A DNA stretch of 64,000 nt, from NCBI GenBank assembly GCA_012295275.1, contig CM022672.1, forward strand, positions 22,909,476-22,973,475, read 5' to 3'. The translations under genes and the position numbers were made by a program. The notes beneath the pieces are model-generated. The model saw only the letters and a program-made list of their open reading frames with translations. It did not search any database and was not told the origin of the DNA. Below are positions 1 to 15,100 of this stretch, in pieces. Every line of letters begins with the position of its first letter. Positions within the stretch are counted from its first letter, which is position 1. The stretch is from Chrysomallon squamiferum (Eukaryota > Mollusca > Gastropoda > Neomphalida > Peltospiridae).

Positions 1-198
1 ACATAATGATTGCATTTGCCAAGATAGTTTATCTTGGATTATCAGCACTAATGGCTTTTAAAACTGAATGTGTTAACAGGGTTCTAAGAAGTGAAAAGAA
101 CATTGCACCTTTGATTTACAAGTACTGGAGAATGACTATATAAAGGCCATATAATAAGTGCAATGGCTACAATGAAGTAAGATCTTCTGATTACTTAC

Positions 199-3100
199 TT
201 CAGAGTTTCCATGTATTTTCTCTTCCCACTGGAAATCTGGTGTAATTGTAAGCTCCACACGGAGAGTGGATCGTGTGATGGGCTGAATGTGCACAGACAG
301 TTCCAGCTTGGGAAACTGGTGGATGTGCTTATTAATAAGCTTGCCCATTTTTGGCATCCGAATTAACTCTCCAATTTCATTGTGATTTAGATCATACAGA
401 CGTTCAAATGAAAAATTCTTCTTCTCAATTTTCTTAATGGCTTCTTCAGGAATCTTTTTGAACTGTCTTAGTGGAGACATTGACTGCCACCTATATATGA
501 TCCAAATACAAAATCATTAATCTGATCCGACCTAATGTTGGCATTTATTATTCTGTTGGCATCAGGAGTTCTAATTTTTTTAAGTAAGATTTTCAACCTG
601 TCTACATTAAACTTTACAATGTCAGCATTCAATGTTCAAGCTAAATTATGATGTAATTAAGACAACACATATAATTTTGTTTGATGGAATGTAAATATAC
701 AAAAAAAGAGAGAAAAGTTTATTTAACCCTCTTTAAATTCAGTGCACTTTACTATCCAATTAATTTACATTTTTATTCAGTTACTGAGGAATATTCAGCA
801 AAATTAGTAAGGACTCTTACATTCTTTTGCTGCACATCTTACAGAGGGCCAGACACTTGTCTGCCAGCTGTGCCCAGCCTCGATGAAGGACAATCTCAAA
901 GATGGCTCTGATGAGACGTCCAGCAGACTGTGTGATGTAAACCATGTCAGCCATCAGAGCAAATCCTTCCAACTTGAGTTGAGAAATGTAAGCCTGCAGC
1001 AACACATTTACCTGAAATTCAAATTTAAAAAATCTTGTTTTATTTAACTGATACTCCTATTTAACTAACATCTGACAGTTCACAATCTTCAGAGGCAAGA
1101 TGACAAATATTTTCATTAACAATAATGGATTAATCCTGTGGACTTTTCAAAAGACCATTGCTAAGCCAGCCAGTGATAACATTTTAATTGATTTCATACA
1201 TGATTAATTCATTTCTCAGAAAATTCCTGAAAAATTTCAATACATCTTTAAATTTTAAATCATATCACAATTTCTAATAAATTTAAATTAGTTTAATTCC
1301 ATTTCTTATTTGGATCAGTTAATGAAGTTTACATGTATTCCATGTTGTAAGCTGATTTTCACCTGTTAACTAAAATATTATATAAGAATACCTTAGCACT
1401 TGGTTCCTCTATGCTTTCTTTGATTGGAATTGGAACTCTCTCCAGAAGCTTCAACAGTTCAAGTTTCTCTTCCTAAGGGGATAAAAAAAAACAATAATAA
1501 TAATAAAACTAAGAATTGTGGAGATAAACTCATGGATGTAAAATGCATTTGGGTGAATTACAAAAGACAAACAATTATGGAAGATCTTCCATAAAAGCTA
1601 TATAGATTAAAGGTATAAAAAAAGTACACACATGCTGATGATCAGGCGTATATGCTTGTTTTGTTGGGGGTTTTTTTCCCCCCTAGTTTACACAAAATAA
1701 AATAAAATATAAGAAGCTAAACATGTATTAATCAACTTTTACTATAAATGCAGCGGAATTTGTATTTAATTATTTTGATAGTAATTGTTGTATACAATTA
1801 CTGACGTAGTCTGTTTTGATTACCTACCTCTCTCACTGTGAGATTGCGGAATTCACCAGACAGGGAGAACACTCTGAAAAGTTCTATCTCACTCAGTGTT
1901 GGTTTCAGTAACTGATTGTATGTGGCGATAGTCTCATTTGTACAATAGTAGTGACTGGCAATACGGCCAAGTTCGGTAACCTAAAATAATAAAGCCGTCT
2001 GTTGTAAAAATTAGGAGGTTCATTGAAGATTTTTATCAGATGGAGTTGTGCTTCTTCACTGTTTGTCACTGAAAACTGTGTATTCATTTTGTTAAATGAA
2101 ACAAATTTACAGGGTACAAATAGGTACTCCTGGGTTCTTTTAAAGGTAACAATTATAATTTTATACATTATCTCAGCATAAATTATTTATTTACAATCAA
2201 TAGCACTTTTTAAAAAGTTGGAAAGTCCAGATATTTGTCCTGGCATTTTTATCATGTGTTTATAGCACTAGAAATAAGATATTAAATGTAATATTTGTAA
2301 TACCTGGAAACATCCAGTTTTCCTGTCATATTTGCACAGGTTGTGTCTGTCTAGCTGTATTGCAGCTGTATGAATGAGGTCTTTTCTTCTCTGTTGTAGC
2401 AGAGGGTCATCTTTTAACTGGTCATGGGATATCCCATATAAGGTAGGATTTCTCAGCATTCTGATGTACAGGTATGTATAACCTGTAAGGTTTAAAAAAT
2501 ATTAAATTAAATATTTAAAATAGTTCATATAAAGTGATTCAGCAAGTGTAAAGAAGGTAATGATAAAATGATTAAACCCCTTGATAAAAAAAGAAAGAGA
2601 AGAAATGAAACTATTTAACAATTAGCAAAAAAAAAACAATACGACTGCACATCGATACTGCATTTTCCATTTGTACAGGTGCCTGCTATGTTCTCTCTAG
2701 CTGTAAGTGTTGTTATATAATAAAAGCACTTGTTTAAACTGTGGAAATATACAGTAGCAGACATTTTTAACAAATAATTAATTGATATGTAAAGTTGTAT
2801 TGCTTTATGTACTTTAAAATTCTACTGACCTAACCAGTCAATGGCCTCTTTCATGTTCTGAACAGTTCCCAGGACAATCTCAGCATTGAGATTGTCAGCT
2901 AACTTACTAATAAATTGACTCTCAATGGGCAACTGTAAGAAATGGTAATAACAAATAATGAATGAATGTTTAAACAGCTCTGTTTTAATTAACAGTCATT
3001 AAGTATCATCATGTTTTTTAATTAAATAAGACAAAATCAAATTCAAAGAAACAAAGTATCTTAAGTTCATTTTTTATATTATAATCAAAAAGTAATTATT

Positions 3101-6100
3101 TTGCAATGTACCTAATGCTGTTTTTTAAAGAATAAATTTCTCCTGAATGAGATATGAACTTAACTGAAAAACAATCAACACTGTCAATTAATTATAGTAA
3201 CTGATAAAAAAAAAGTACCTGTTGATTCATGAGAGACAGATAGTACTGCAGTTCACTGTGATTTGTGATCATTATTCCTTCTCCTTTTGTGTCATACTGG
3301 GGTCTGCCTGCTCTACCCAACATCTGAAACATACATTACCATTACCACATTAATTAATTTTCTGACATCAGCTTTTGAAATCAAATATTGATTTATTTTC
3401 TATCATCTATGAATATCAAACAGTTAATTAAAATATACAGTCTACAAAGAAAATCTGCTACAAATTTCCTTCAGCATGCACCTTTCCTTGGAGAAAAAAG
3501 CAGATTCTTTGACCTTTGATAGTTGTTTTTTGCCTACCTGCTTAAAGTGGGAAATACACAGAATTCTGAAAAAACTTTGGTTAATATTAATATTATTAAA
3601 TTATATCAAACAATAGAAATAATACTGTTATGGTGAACAGTGTAAATATTATAAAAATGCTGAAATCAAAACAGCTTACAAACAATATTACAGTTTGCTT
3701 GTATCTGGAAAATAATTTCAGGATTTCGGTTTTTAATTTTGAAATACTTAGCTGAATAACTACTAATAACTATTAAATTGTACATCAAAAAGCTTTACCT
3801 GCATAACATCAAGAGCGCTGAGCTCCACCCATCTTCCCTTCTCTGGATTGTAGATCTGTGTTCCCTTGATGATGACAGTGTGTGCTGGCAAGTTGACTCC
3901 CCATGCTAGGGTAGATGTGGACACAAGCACCTGAATGTGACGATCAGCAAAAAGATCCTCAACCAGGGCTCGATCAACCCTGAAAAATAGTTTTAAAAAA
4001 AACAAAATAAAAATGAATAAAAATATTAGCATCATTTAAAAAATATATATATATTTAAACATTTTAAAAAACATTTCCCAAAATAAAACATCTAATAATA
4101 ACAAGAGGAAAAAGATTTAGAAAAAATGAAATCAGTCGTTATAAAATAATTTAAATTATTTTAAATTTTATTTTTACTTTCAACTAAACTAGTTTTAATT
4201 TATACATTTCAAAAATATTAAGTTACCCACCTGTTCATCCCAGCGTGATGAATGGCAAAACCATAAGGTAGAAGATCTCTAAGTTCATGATTCTAAAATA
4301 AAAAGGAATTACAAAAATATATTGTAACACAAATATAACAAATTTTTAAAATATTGGTATGAGTGAGCAGTCATAAAAATGCCTTTGTATGTGGAAAAAA
4401 AAGAAGTATTTAATAAAATAAAATGAAAAAAGAAATACAAACAAAATTTTAAATCTAATGAGAAATTAAGATATTTTGGGGTTATTTACTTTCACTTGTT
4501 CAGCTTCTGTGCGAAGAATCTCAGTGGATGCAGAACCTTCCTTGAGGAAGACGCCAAGAGAATCTTTTTCCAGACACAAATCTCTTATAGCCCGAGCTGT
4601 TTTACCAGTCTCCTTTCGGGAATGAACAAACACCAGAAGCTGAAACAAAAATAATTTAATCTGTAATAATAATTCGATATGCTCAATAGTAAATTATGAA
4701 ATATCCAATATATATTTTTGTTCAGTATCTGAGAAAAGAGATATACTGAAAAACTCATTAATATGTTACATGCATAAGTTAACAAATAAGCACTGGTGCA
4801 AGGACTAATCTTGCAATCTTTCACTACTTTTTTGTTTTCTTTTAATGACAATTTATATTATTTCTGTAATGTGTGAAAAAAAAACAAAAATAAAACACCA
4901 TTTGCAAACTAAAATTATCAAATAACATAAAATAAAATTCTGTATCAACAATGACCAACAGAATATCAAGAATGTTTAACCAAATAATTCCTTAAAAGAG
5001 TAAGATACGTTTTCATCAAAGAGTCAGTTTCAATAAACCCCTCACAAAAACCACAATAATAACCTGATTTTTCCCTGCATGCTCCATGACTTTTTCATAG
5101 ACAATATCATTCATCAGCTGAAATCTTTTCACTGCTTTTTTCTCCGTGATACCAATGAACTGCTGTTCAAGAGGGACAGGTCGGAAACTATTGTCAAAGA
5201 AAAACAAGCCTTCCTTTGGGTCAACACGCAGGAATGTGGCAACGTCTTCAAAGTTTGGCAGAGTTGCACTGAGACCAACCAATCGTACATACTCCTGTGT
5301 TGTTTCAATGTTTCGAATTGTTCTGGAAAGAAAAGTTTATTATATTTATAAATCAAAGGCAATGAACAAATTAATTTTTGCATCAACATTTACTATATGT
5401 AATAAGATAACATGTTTATGAAACAAATTTACATTCTCTTTCATCAACCAACCACTGCTGGATGTTAAAACACAAACTGAATTATTATTTTTAACTTGGG
5501 TTGCAAGAGAAACAGTAATCCTGAATGCCTTATAAAAATTATAAAAACCATATAAACTAAAAATTATTAATACACTATTTGATCTTTACCTGGCAACAAG
5601 TGCTTCTAAAACAGGACCTCGATCATCATGCAACAAATGAATTTCATCCTGTTAAATAACAAAAGATATTCTATATATTTTATGAACATTTAATGGTAAT
5701 AATTTAATATAATCTTAAAACTGAAAACCTTTACCAATCTATTTATTAGACACATACTGGTATTAAGCTAAAATATTTTAATGACAAAATGCCATCAATA
5801 AAACTTTTAATAATATGATGGCAATTATAGTATAAATGAGATGAACAAAAAGATGATAATGCTAACAGATATTAAAGCATCCTGTTATACAATTTTGAAT
5901 TTTTTTATGTTCAGCAAACAGTACTGCAAATTAGTGACTAGGATATAATTATGTCCATTTAGTTTAGGATGTATTGGTACCCATGTATTAATTGATGCAT
6001 TTTCTATGATACATTAAAGAATTTCAATAAGATTTAACAATTCTATTTCTCTGATGTCCTGAATTATTCAGTATAATATAAAAAAAAAAATTTACAACAT

Positions 6101-9100
6101 ACAAAGATCATTAGTCTGACAAGCTGGGTGTATGTACGCTCACCACCCTTACGGGTGATGATATCCCATTTCTCAGGTGTGCACACAATAATCTGTGTCT
6201 GGTGAATCTGCTCTCTGGTCAGCTGGTGGTCACCGGTTAACTCAGACACCTTGATATTGTAAGACTTCAGCCGCTGAAATGAGTTAAATCAAAGTTTATT
6301 TATTTACTATTTGACTGTGTCATTATTCAGATGCACATATATTAATATACTGACACTAACATCATTTACGTTTCTCACAAAATAGAATTTTTTTAAATGG
6401 TTCATAATTGTATTTAATTTCAGTCACTGATTAAAACAATAAAAACAAATTATTTTCTTCTTACATGCAAGTGGAATCTACCCAAGAAGTTCTACCGATT
6501 ATTTTTTCCCACTTACCTCAGAAAAATTGCCCACCATTTCCTGCACAAGAGACCTCATTGGAGCAATATAGACTATTTTGAAATCATCTATATTAATTGT
6601 TCCATCAGCATTCACATGTCGTCCGATCTCCTTCAAAATTGTCAGTAATGCAACATTTGTCTTACCAGCACCCTGGAAAATTAATATTAAAAATATAATT
6701 TTAATTTGAATAAAAAAAATTATACTTGTACAATATTAAAAAACCCATTATCCTCGATAATAATAGGGTTAAATATTTTTACCCAGAACCAGAATATTTA
6801 AAAATACTAACTACAATTGCAATATACATCAGATCTGAAAGGATCTTATAGCATGTATGTGCATATAGATTAGGATGTATCTGTATCCCTGTATCTATTA
6901 ACTTATTATATGTGTATGTGGAACAGCTGGCATATTACAGTATTTGTATCCTTTCAAAACTGATATAGAATAATAAACATTACTCACTGTTGGGGCACAG
7001 AGTAAAATGTTTTGGTCTGATTCCATGGCAACCTTGCACAAACGGCTCTGGATTCGATTCAGACTTTTAAATCCATCAAAAGCTGGCTGTGCATATTTTG
7101 GTAGCCGATCTATTGGCACCAGTGACTGAGAACAATAAGAAAAAATAACAACACGTTAAATAACAACTACAACAAACAAAAAATTGTAGAAATCTTCTAA
7201 TCACTTTCAATTTTTTAAAGTAAGGTGAACATATTTAGACCTCTGTTATTCTGATTTGGAAATATAAGTGTAACTACTTGATTATTTTTGCTTCAGTTGA
7301 TCATATGAAAACAACTGAAAAAAAAACTAACCTCATCAGTATCAAATGGTTTAGGTTTCAAGGCTGGCACATGAACTTCCTCATATCCTGACAAAAAAAA
7401 AAAAAAATTAATAACATTTTAGAACTCCTGATAATTCATCAAAGCATTTCAGTTCCTGAAAGTAAAACATAATTTCAGTGAGTATATAAATTGATAAATA
7501 TACCTAGTTGCCAATCTTATAGATACAAGAACAATAAATGCCTCAGCAAACTGGGTCTTTATTTGTTTCAAGAATATCTAATATTATGTGATTTCCTATT
7601 ATTCAATTGCAATATAATAGACAACAAAATATTAAGCATTTTGGTTCATTGTTGGTTATTGTGGGTGTTCTTTTTTCAAAAGAATGAAGATAGCTGAAAG
7701 TGGAATTATCACTAAAGTTTGACTACAAAATAAAGACAAACCTTTTCTCTGTTTTCTGTATGACCCATCAGGTAACTGACATCTTTTATTTGCCATAAGA
7801 TGGCTGCCCTGATTGAAAACCAGGTCTGCGAGATTCAGCTGTTCAGCAGCACCAACCTCCTGAATTTTAAATAAATAATAAAAATGTAATTGTCTGACAA
7901 AGAAGTATTAAAATCAAATATTGCTGATGCATACAGATGTATAAGATAACTAACATACATTCAGATAAAATTTAAATAAAGCTACATTCAGATATAATTT
8001 TTTTTAAAATACCATCAAACATAATTTATTCAAAGCTCACTTTGTCAGCTTATACGGTTCAGTTACAAAATATTTCATAACAGCATTTATATTTAAACAA
8101 ACAATAAAAATAAATGAGGAATAAAAAGGAATCTTTAACCAAACAAATTTAAACTTAAGTTCATGTGATCATGTGCTCATTTGTATGATGAAATGACAAG
8201 CTATTAAAGATAGAACCTTTTTTTTCAGTCTAATTTCCATATGCCATTAAAAAAAAAAAAAAAATGCTGTTTCATTGTGAAGATATTCTCTTAGTCCTAA
8301 ATATAAAATAATCATTACATGAACAAAAGAAACAGCATTTCTTGATCAAACAGAAATGTAGCTTTTTATCACATGCGTATAGTAACAGTGGATACTCAAT
8401 CACCCACCTGGTATTCCTCAAAGTCCATGGCCTCAATGTCAGCAGCCACTCGACTCTGCCTGGCCTGCTGGCGGCGAGCTCTCTCCTCACTGACAATGTC
8501 ATCACGATCGGTTGTCTGCAGTGCCAGAAGGATTCGTGACAGCTCTGGGTCCAGCTGCATTTTTTCTTCAATCTTCGACTTTTCAGAATCACTCTGAGCA
8601 GAGGCCAAAAGTGTACAGTACAGGACTAAGAGAAAAATGAAACAATTGTGTAAATACAAAATATATGACTGATGAAAGGTCAGATTATATTTATGTATTT
8701 ATTATGTATTTTGTCACCAGTTAATAAAGGTGTATAACAGCAGACATAAAGAATTTTACCAGTGTACAATACCAAAACAAATAAAAAAACCCAAACAAGT
8801 AACTCATCTTAAATTTGTCCAATAATCTAGTAATTACAAATTAGGTTTTTCATCTTCTGCTTCGATGAAGATAGGTTAGGTAAAAAAATATTCATTTAAC
8901 CTGATCTCTGAGTGACTAATATGAAATTGGATTTGATTTTTTATTCTTTATTAATGTTCATTACAAATGAAAGCTACATTAAGAAAACCATTTAATTTAA
9001 TTGTTTTCATTAAACTGACAAATCACTTGTCATGTTCAGATTGTTCAAAAGGTTCAAACAATTTATTTAGACAATTGTTATCTTACTCATTTGTCGATGC

Positions 9101-12100
9101 TGCCGGAGTACTCGTATGAAATCAAACTGATTAACACCAAGTAAAATAACAAGCTGTGTCTCACATTCTCGATCATCACCAGAACTCTGAAATAGTAAAT
9201 TATATTTTATATTTTACAACAAATATTTGCAGCACAACACATTAACTTGTATCAAGCTTAATTTAACTAATTTCTCTTGTAAATATGGCAGGTACTTCTT
9301 TATAATGATTGAAAAGAAACAATATGCATAACAAAAATTCACAGCTTGTATTATTTAACATTAGAAAATAAATTTTTGTTAATTAAAGTTTTTATAAATA
9401 CAAATTTACATATTGAAATTTATACTGAAATGTGTATTTACTCAAACAATTTAAGAAGAATTAACATATCAGTTCTTTTAGGCTACAAGAAAATTATTTG
9501 CATGATGTTGGATTAAATTATGTCATAGATTTTCGAATTAGTAATTAAAAGAACCAGTATATGTGTATAACGTTTTTTTCACAATATTCATTTTGTATTC
9601 AGGTCCTAAAGTAATATTTACAGATATTATTACAAACCTTTAGTATTTCTACCACTTCTTTGGCTTTTGTCTGTGCCATGTTGGGATCATCAGGATAGTG
9701 TTTGCTCAGTTTCCTCTGGATCCAGAAGGCATCTATGTCTCTAGGATGAAGACCTCCATCAGATTTACTTCCAGTATCCTCAGAAATCTAACAAAAAAAT
9801 AATGTATAATAATACATATATACCATCTTGTTTTAGAAGATAAAAGTATGAATCATAGTTAAATTACCATTTAGTGCCTTCATATTTACAATTTTAAATT
9901 ACCAATCACATGTGCACCTTTTTAATGATTAATTTACAATATGTTAAATGTGTTATCTTACCCCTGTAGCATGAAGTCTTCCATCATATTCTGCTTCTTC
10001 ACCTTCATTTTCATCATCGTCATCACCCTCCTGCACTTCACCGTAAACATCACCAGTGTCCTAAAGATAAATCAGTGAGCATGTAACAACATATCTATTT
10101 AATGTTTCACAGTTAATGTGTATTTGTTTTTCTCAAAATTGTTGTAAGAGAGAAAATCTGCTGCTTCTGCTGTGTAACCATTCTGATTAGTGACAAGCAA
10201 ATTTTTTCAGTTCATATTTTGATAAACTAGTCCTGGTGTTCCAGTTTGTTCAGTAACTACTCTTTTTAAATTTTGCAAGAATCATTTATCAGGAAAGCAA
10301 AAAAAAAAGGTTTAAAAATTAAAAAATGTTTAAAAATGTATAGTCCATTTTTCATAATAACACAGTAATGGTTACATTAATTTCTAGATAGCAAATGATT
10401 GCAATGTTGACATTAATTAAAAATAATAATTTAATAATCAAATGAATTGATTTAGTGAAAGAAAGCTCATAAAACCCCTAATTCTTAAGATAATAATGAA
10501 ACAATTCACCATCATTAAAGGAAGAAATATTTGCTTATAATTCCTTAATTCAAATTCAGATCTAATGCACATTCAGTTAGAAGTGTAACTTATATAAGAT
10601 ATCAATTATTATTATTATTAGAGTTAACAAACCTCATCTTCAGATTCTTCAAACTGGACATTCACACCATAGGTCTCATCAATATTTTCAGCTGTATGGA
10701 GAAAATAAAATACATATATTGCAACATTTTCATGTTTATCATTACAAAATAATAATTTTTATAATTAAAAACAAAGTTTCAAAACTATCTATAATTTGTC
10801 AATATGCATGATTAGAATGCAAATTATACACGGCAAATTTTAGGAAATCACACATACATTTAATTTTTAACTGTTTCAGTATGAGTTAGCTCAGACAATT
10901 CAAACAAGCATAGTGACATTTAATGTTACTTATGAGATTTACCATTTTATTTTCAAATTATAACTAGTTAATTTAAAAGATAAAATTAAAAGCATTTCAT
11001 AAAACTGTAATCTCACATGTCTGCATCTTTTCTTCTTGACCCCAGTCTGTGATTTTCTTGCCTAGATTAACTAACAGTGCAAATCGCTCATCTGCAATAC
11101 CACCTAGCAGATTGTCAACTTCTCTCTTTCTTTCTTTATCTTTCATGCGATCATTTTTCAGCACAGCCAAAACTTCATCTGCTGCTCCACACAGAACATC
11201 TCTAGGCTAATTAAAATAAAATTTATAAAATTTTAAAAACAACAAAACTAGTAAGGAATGAAAGGACATGAACTGATACAAAGTAAGTTATAATGTGTTC
11301 AAAAACAAAAAGCAAAATATTTATATAGAAAACATTCAGAAATATTTTCAGAATGATATTATTTTACTTAAAACATAATTTAAAAAAATATTTGAACAGG
11401 TATGTTTTAACTTAATATTACTGAAGTTTTAGTGCAAGATGAGTACAAAAACTAATATTATAAAGTGGAAAAAGAACTGCTATATTTTGATGGAAATCAT
11501 GGGAAGTGACAATTAATAAAAGGTATATTGTAAATAAATATTGTGTGTACCTGATCTCCAATAGCAGCTTGTATGAAACTCAGTAAAACCTCGTATGTTT
11601 GTCTGGTTTCTGTTGTTTTGGGACGATACAAAATTCCAACCATTTCATCAATACCTTCTGACAGCAAAGTTGTACCTTTCATCTTGATCATATCTCTCTG
11701 AGCTTCATCACGCTTTCTTCTCCTGAAAGATAACACATATTCTCACATGAACTACTGATTGTTATTATGAATTTCAAATATTTTTTGACCAACCTCAGAA
11801 TATATTATCTAGAGCTTTATGTGTGTATAGAGGCCATTATAAGGTTGATTTTAAGGTTGATAAAAACCAAAGATGCAATTAAAACAAAAAATATTCAGTG
11901 AACCTACTTATTTTTCCTTTCTTCCATTAATGGAGGCTTTGATTTCTGGGCTTTGTCACCCATTCTTGTTCCAGTGATCTTCCCAACAAGGGACATAACT
12001 TCACCTGTTGCTTCATCACGGGCTCTTCTATCAATAAGAGATCTGTCCACTTGAAGGACAAGGTTGGAATTCTAAAACAGAACAAGATTATTTACTGAGC

Positions 12101-15100
12101 AACCCTTTAAATCTTCAAAATATATTAAATTAAGAAAATCAAAGTGTGAATTACAAAAAAATAATTAAAATGTGTAACTTAATTAGGTCAGCTGCTATTT
12201 ATTAGTAATGCAAATTAATATCTTTATTACGACCAAAAATATGATACAATACTTAATATTATTCTAAACAAAGAAATCTTGTTTGAACTATGACATGAAT
12301 GCAGAGCTAGTTTTTCTAATAATAATTTTCAGTTTGATGCTTAATTTGAGCCCACTTTTTAAACATTACCTAGTATTTCACTATCAGCTTGAACCCAATC
12401 AGTTACGTCATCACTGACAAATTTGAAATAAATTTCTGATTTTAGTTATTTAATCAGTAAAACTGAATTACAGCACAAGTGTTCCTTTTCTTCTTCTTTT
12501 TTTGAACAAATATATTTAACAGTAGTCTTTATTTAAGTAATAACTGCTGATTAAATAATACAATTAGGTAAAAAAAAAAAGAAAAAGGTTTGTCCAGTAT
12601 GTTGTGAAATGCACTACATAATTTATCTTTCCATATTTTATTATTATTATTACTGCTTTCTTCTTTTTCCTACACTATTTAAATTTTGATGAATGACACC
12701 ATCATGCTAAATTTATCTGTTTTGGGATTAGCTTACTCCATAATCATGATAACGTTATACTTATAGTAGGTATGTGCAGATACTCGCGATTAGCGGCTGC
12801 GGTTTCTTACCAATTAGCTGTTCCACAGAAATCGTGTTTTGCATGAGGAGGGGCACCGTTTGTTCGCTTTTCATTGACTCGTGTTATATTCTTTCCTTGG
12901 GATTTTTGCACACAAACTCAGACGGGATATTGATAAATGCTCACGATTTCGAATATTTTGATTCCGTTGAGTTTTTCTGTGCCTACGCTGCCTTTTAGAA
13001 AATTACGAATTTTCAACACGCTTGAACCACTAAAACCAGCTACTGGACACGAACGAAAGGTAAGTAGACATTAACTTTGGTTTTTTATCTTATTGTCTTT
13101 AAAATTTTATCAAAAGTTATGGTTGCATTCAATTGTTATGATTGCCTCGTGAAATATGGTATTTTGGTCATTTCGGTGTTCGATCGCCATCGTGACACTT
13201 TTACAGAATTTTCAACATGCTACAATAACTAAAACCGGTTACGTGACACGAATGAAAAGTAGCTGGACATAATAATTAGTTTTTTATCTTATTGTCTTTA
13301 AAATTTTATCAAAATGCTTGGACGCATTCAACTGTTATGATCGCCTCGTCAAAAATGGTCTGTTGGTCATTTTGGTGTTCGGTCGCCATCTTGAAACTTT
13401 TACGGAATTTTCAACATGCTACAATAACCGGTTCATGGACACGAACGAAAAGTAGCTGGACATAATAATTAGTTTTTTATCTTACTGTCTTTAAAATTTT
13501 ATCAAAAGTTATGGTTGCATTCAATTGTTATGATCGCCTCGTGAAATATGGTCTGTGTAATTTCGGTTTTCGATCGCCATCTTGAAACTTTTACGGAATT
13601 TTCAACATGCTACAATAACTAAAACCGGTTATGTGACACGAATGAAAAGTAGCTGGACATAATAATTAGTTTTTTATATTATTGTCTTTAAAATTTTATC
13701 AAAATGCTTGGACGCATTCAACTGTTATGATCGCCTCGTCAAAAATGGTCTGTTGGTCATTTTGGTGTTCGGTCGCCATCTTGAAACTTTTACGGAATTT
13801 TCAACATGCTACAATAACCGGTTACTGGACACGAACGAAAAGTAGCTGGACATAATAATTAGTTTTTTATCTTACTGTCTTTAAAATTTTATCAAAAGTT
13901 ATGGTTGCATTCAATTGTTATGATCGCCTCGTGAAATATGGTCTGTGTAATTTCGGTTTTCGATCGCCATCTTGAAACTTTTACGGAATTTTCAACATGC
14001 TACAATAACTAAAACCGGTTATGTGACACGAATGAAAAGAAGCTGGACATAATAATTAGTTTTATTATCTTTGAAATTTTATGAAGCAGCTTCGAGGCTC
14101 TTAATTGTAATTTTTACCTCGTGAAATATGGTTTGTTGGCTGGTTATATCGCCAGTTTGAGTTTCTGTTTTTTTCTTCAAAATTACGAATGTTCAACATG
14201 CTACAGTCACTAAAACCGGTTACATGAGACGAATGAAAAGTAGTTTTTTTTATCTAATTGTCTTTGAAATTTTGTCAAGCAGCTGCAAGCATGCTAACTA
14301 GTAACTCTAATCTTTATCTCGTGGAGCATGGTTATTTCGACGTTAGATTGCTGAAGTGAAAGTGTCATGGCAGACCAAACTTCCTGTATAAGGACTTACG
14401 TTTGAGAATGGATTATGCTGACTTAATACTTATTCTTCTTAAATTATCTTACATAAGAATGATGGACAAATATGTTCCTAACAACATATCGGTATTTTCA
14501 TCCATAACTGTCTCAAATCTCAAGATGTTTTAGGATTTTAAAATCATAAAATTGACCAAACAATTATAATTTCTAAACACCAAATCAAATAAGCACTTGC
14601 TATTGTATTCTGTGTGGATTTAATTTGTATTGGTCATTCAAATTTTGCATTTCTTTTCATATAATGGTGTTTTTTTTTTTCAGTGTTTGGTTTGACCCAC
14701 AGTTGATGTTTCATTTTGGTAATATTGTCTTTCATAATTTCATAACTTTTTAAAACTTCAGTTGTCTTCTCAGCTCTTTTCTTGTTTTTTTTCAGTGAAT
14801 AACCAAAAGATGCCTTTGATGCCTAATTAGATGTAACCAACCGAGCTTAGGTAGACAGCATCTGCAAGAAAAGTATTCCACAGTTCCTGCAACAGATGAG
14901 TTTTTGAAAGGACGCATGCTTTATATTTACACTAGCTGTGGTAACAGTCGAGCAACAACAGTTGGTCATTCAATACGGAAAGCTGTAATCTTGAGGATGT
15001 ACCCCGAAAACAAGATGAGCCCCAACCTGGTCCGAGTTGCAACCCACAATACGTTACTGCTTCCCCAGAACCACACAATCTATTGGATAGCAGTTCACTC

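Noticed and set aside
5079-5421. Overlapping plus-strand ORFs of 90-91 codons
   Set aside because: They are antisense shadows of the SNRNP200 helicase exon at 5064-5322.
8272-8659. Several ORFs on both strands
   Set aside because: Only the frame [16 protein letters not shown] matches SNRNP200, with splice sites at 8625 and 8408. The others are shadows.
12774-12998. 74-codon plus-strand ORF in SNRNP200 intron 1
   Set aside because: It does not resemble a known family and has the look of random sequence at the edge of the repeat array. A GTAAGT follows it, but no partner exon could be joined with confidence.
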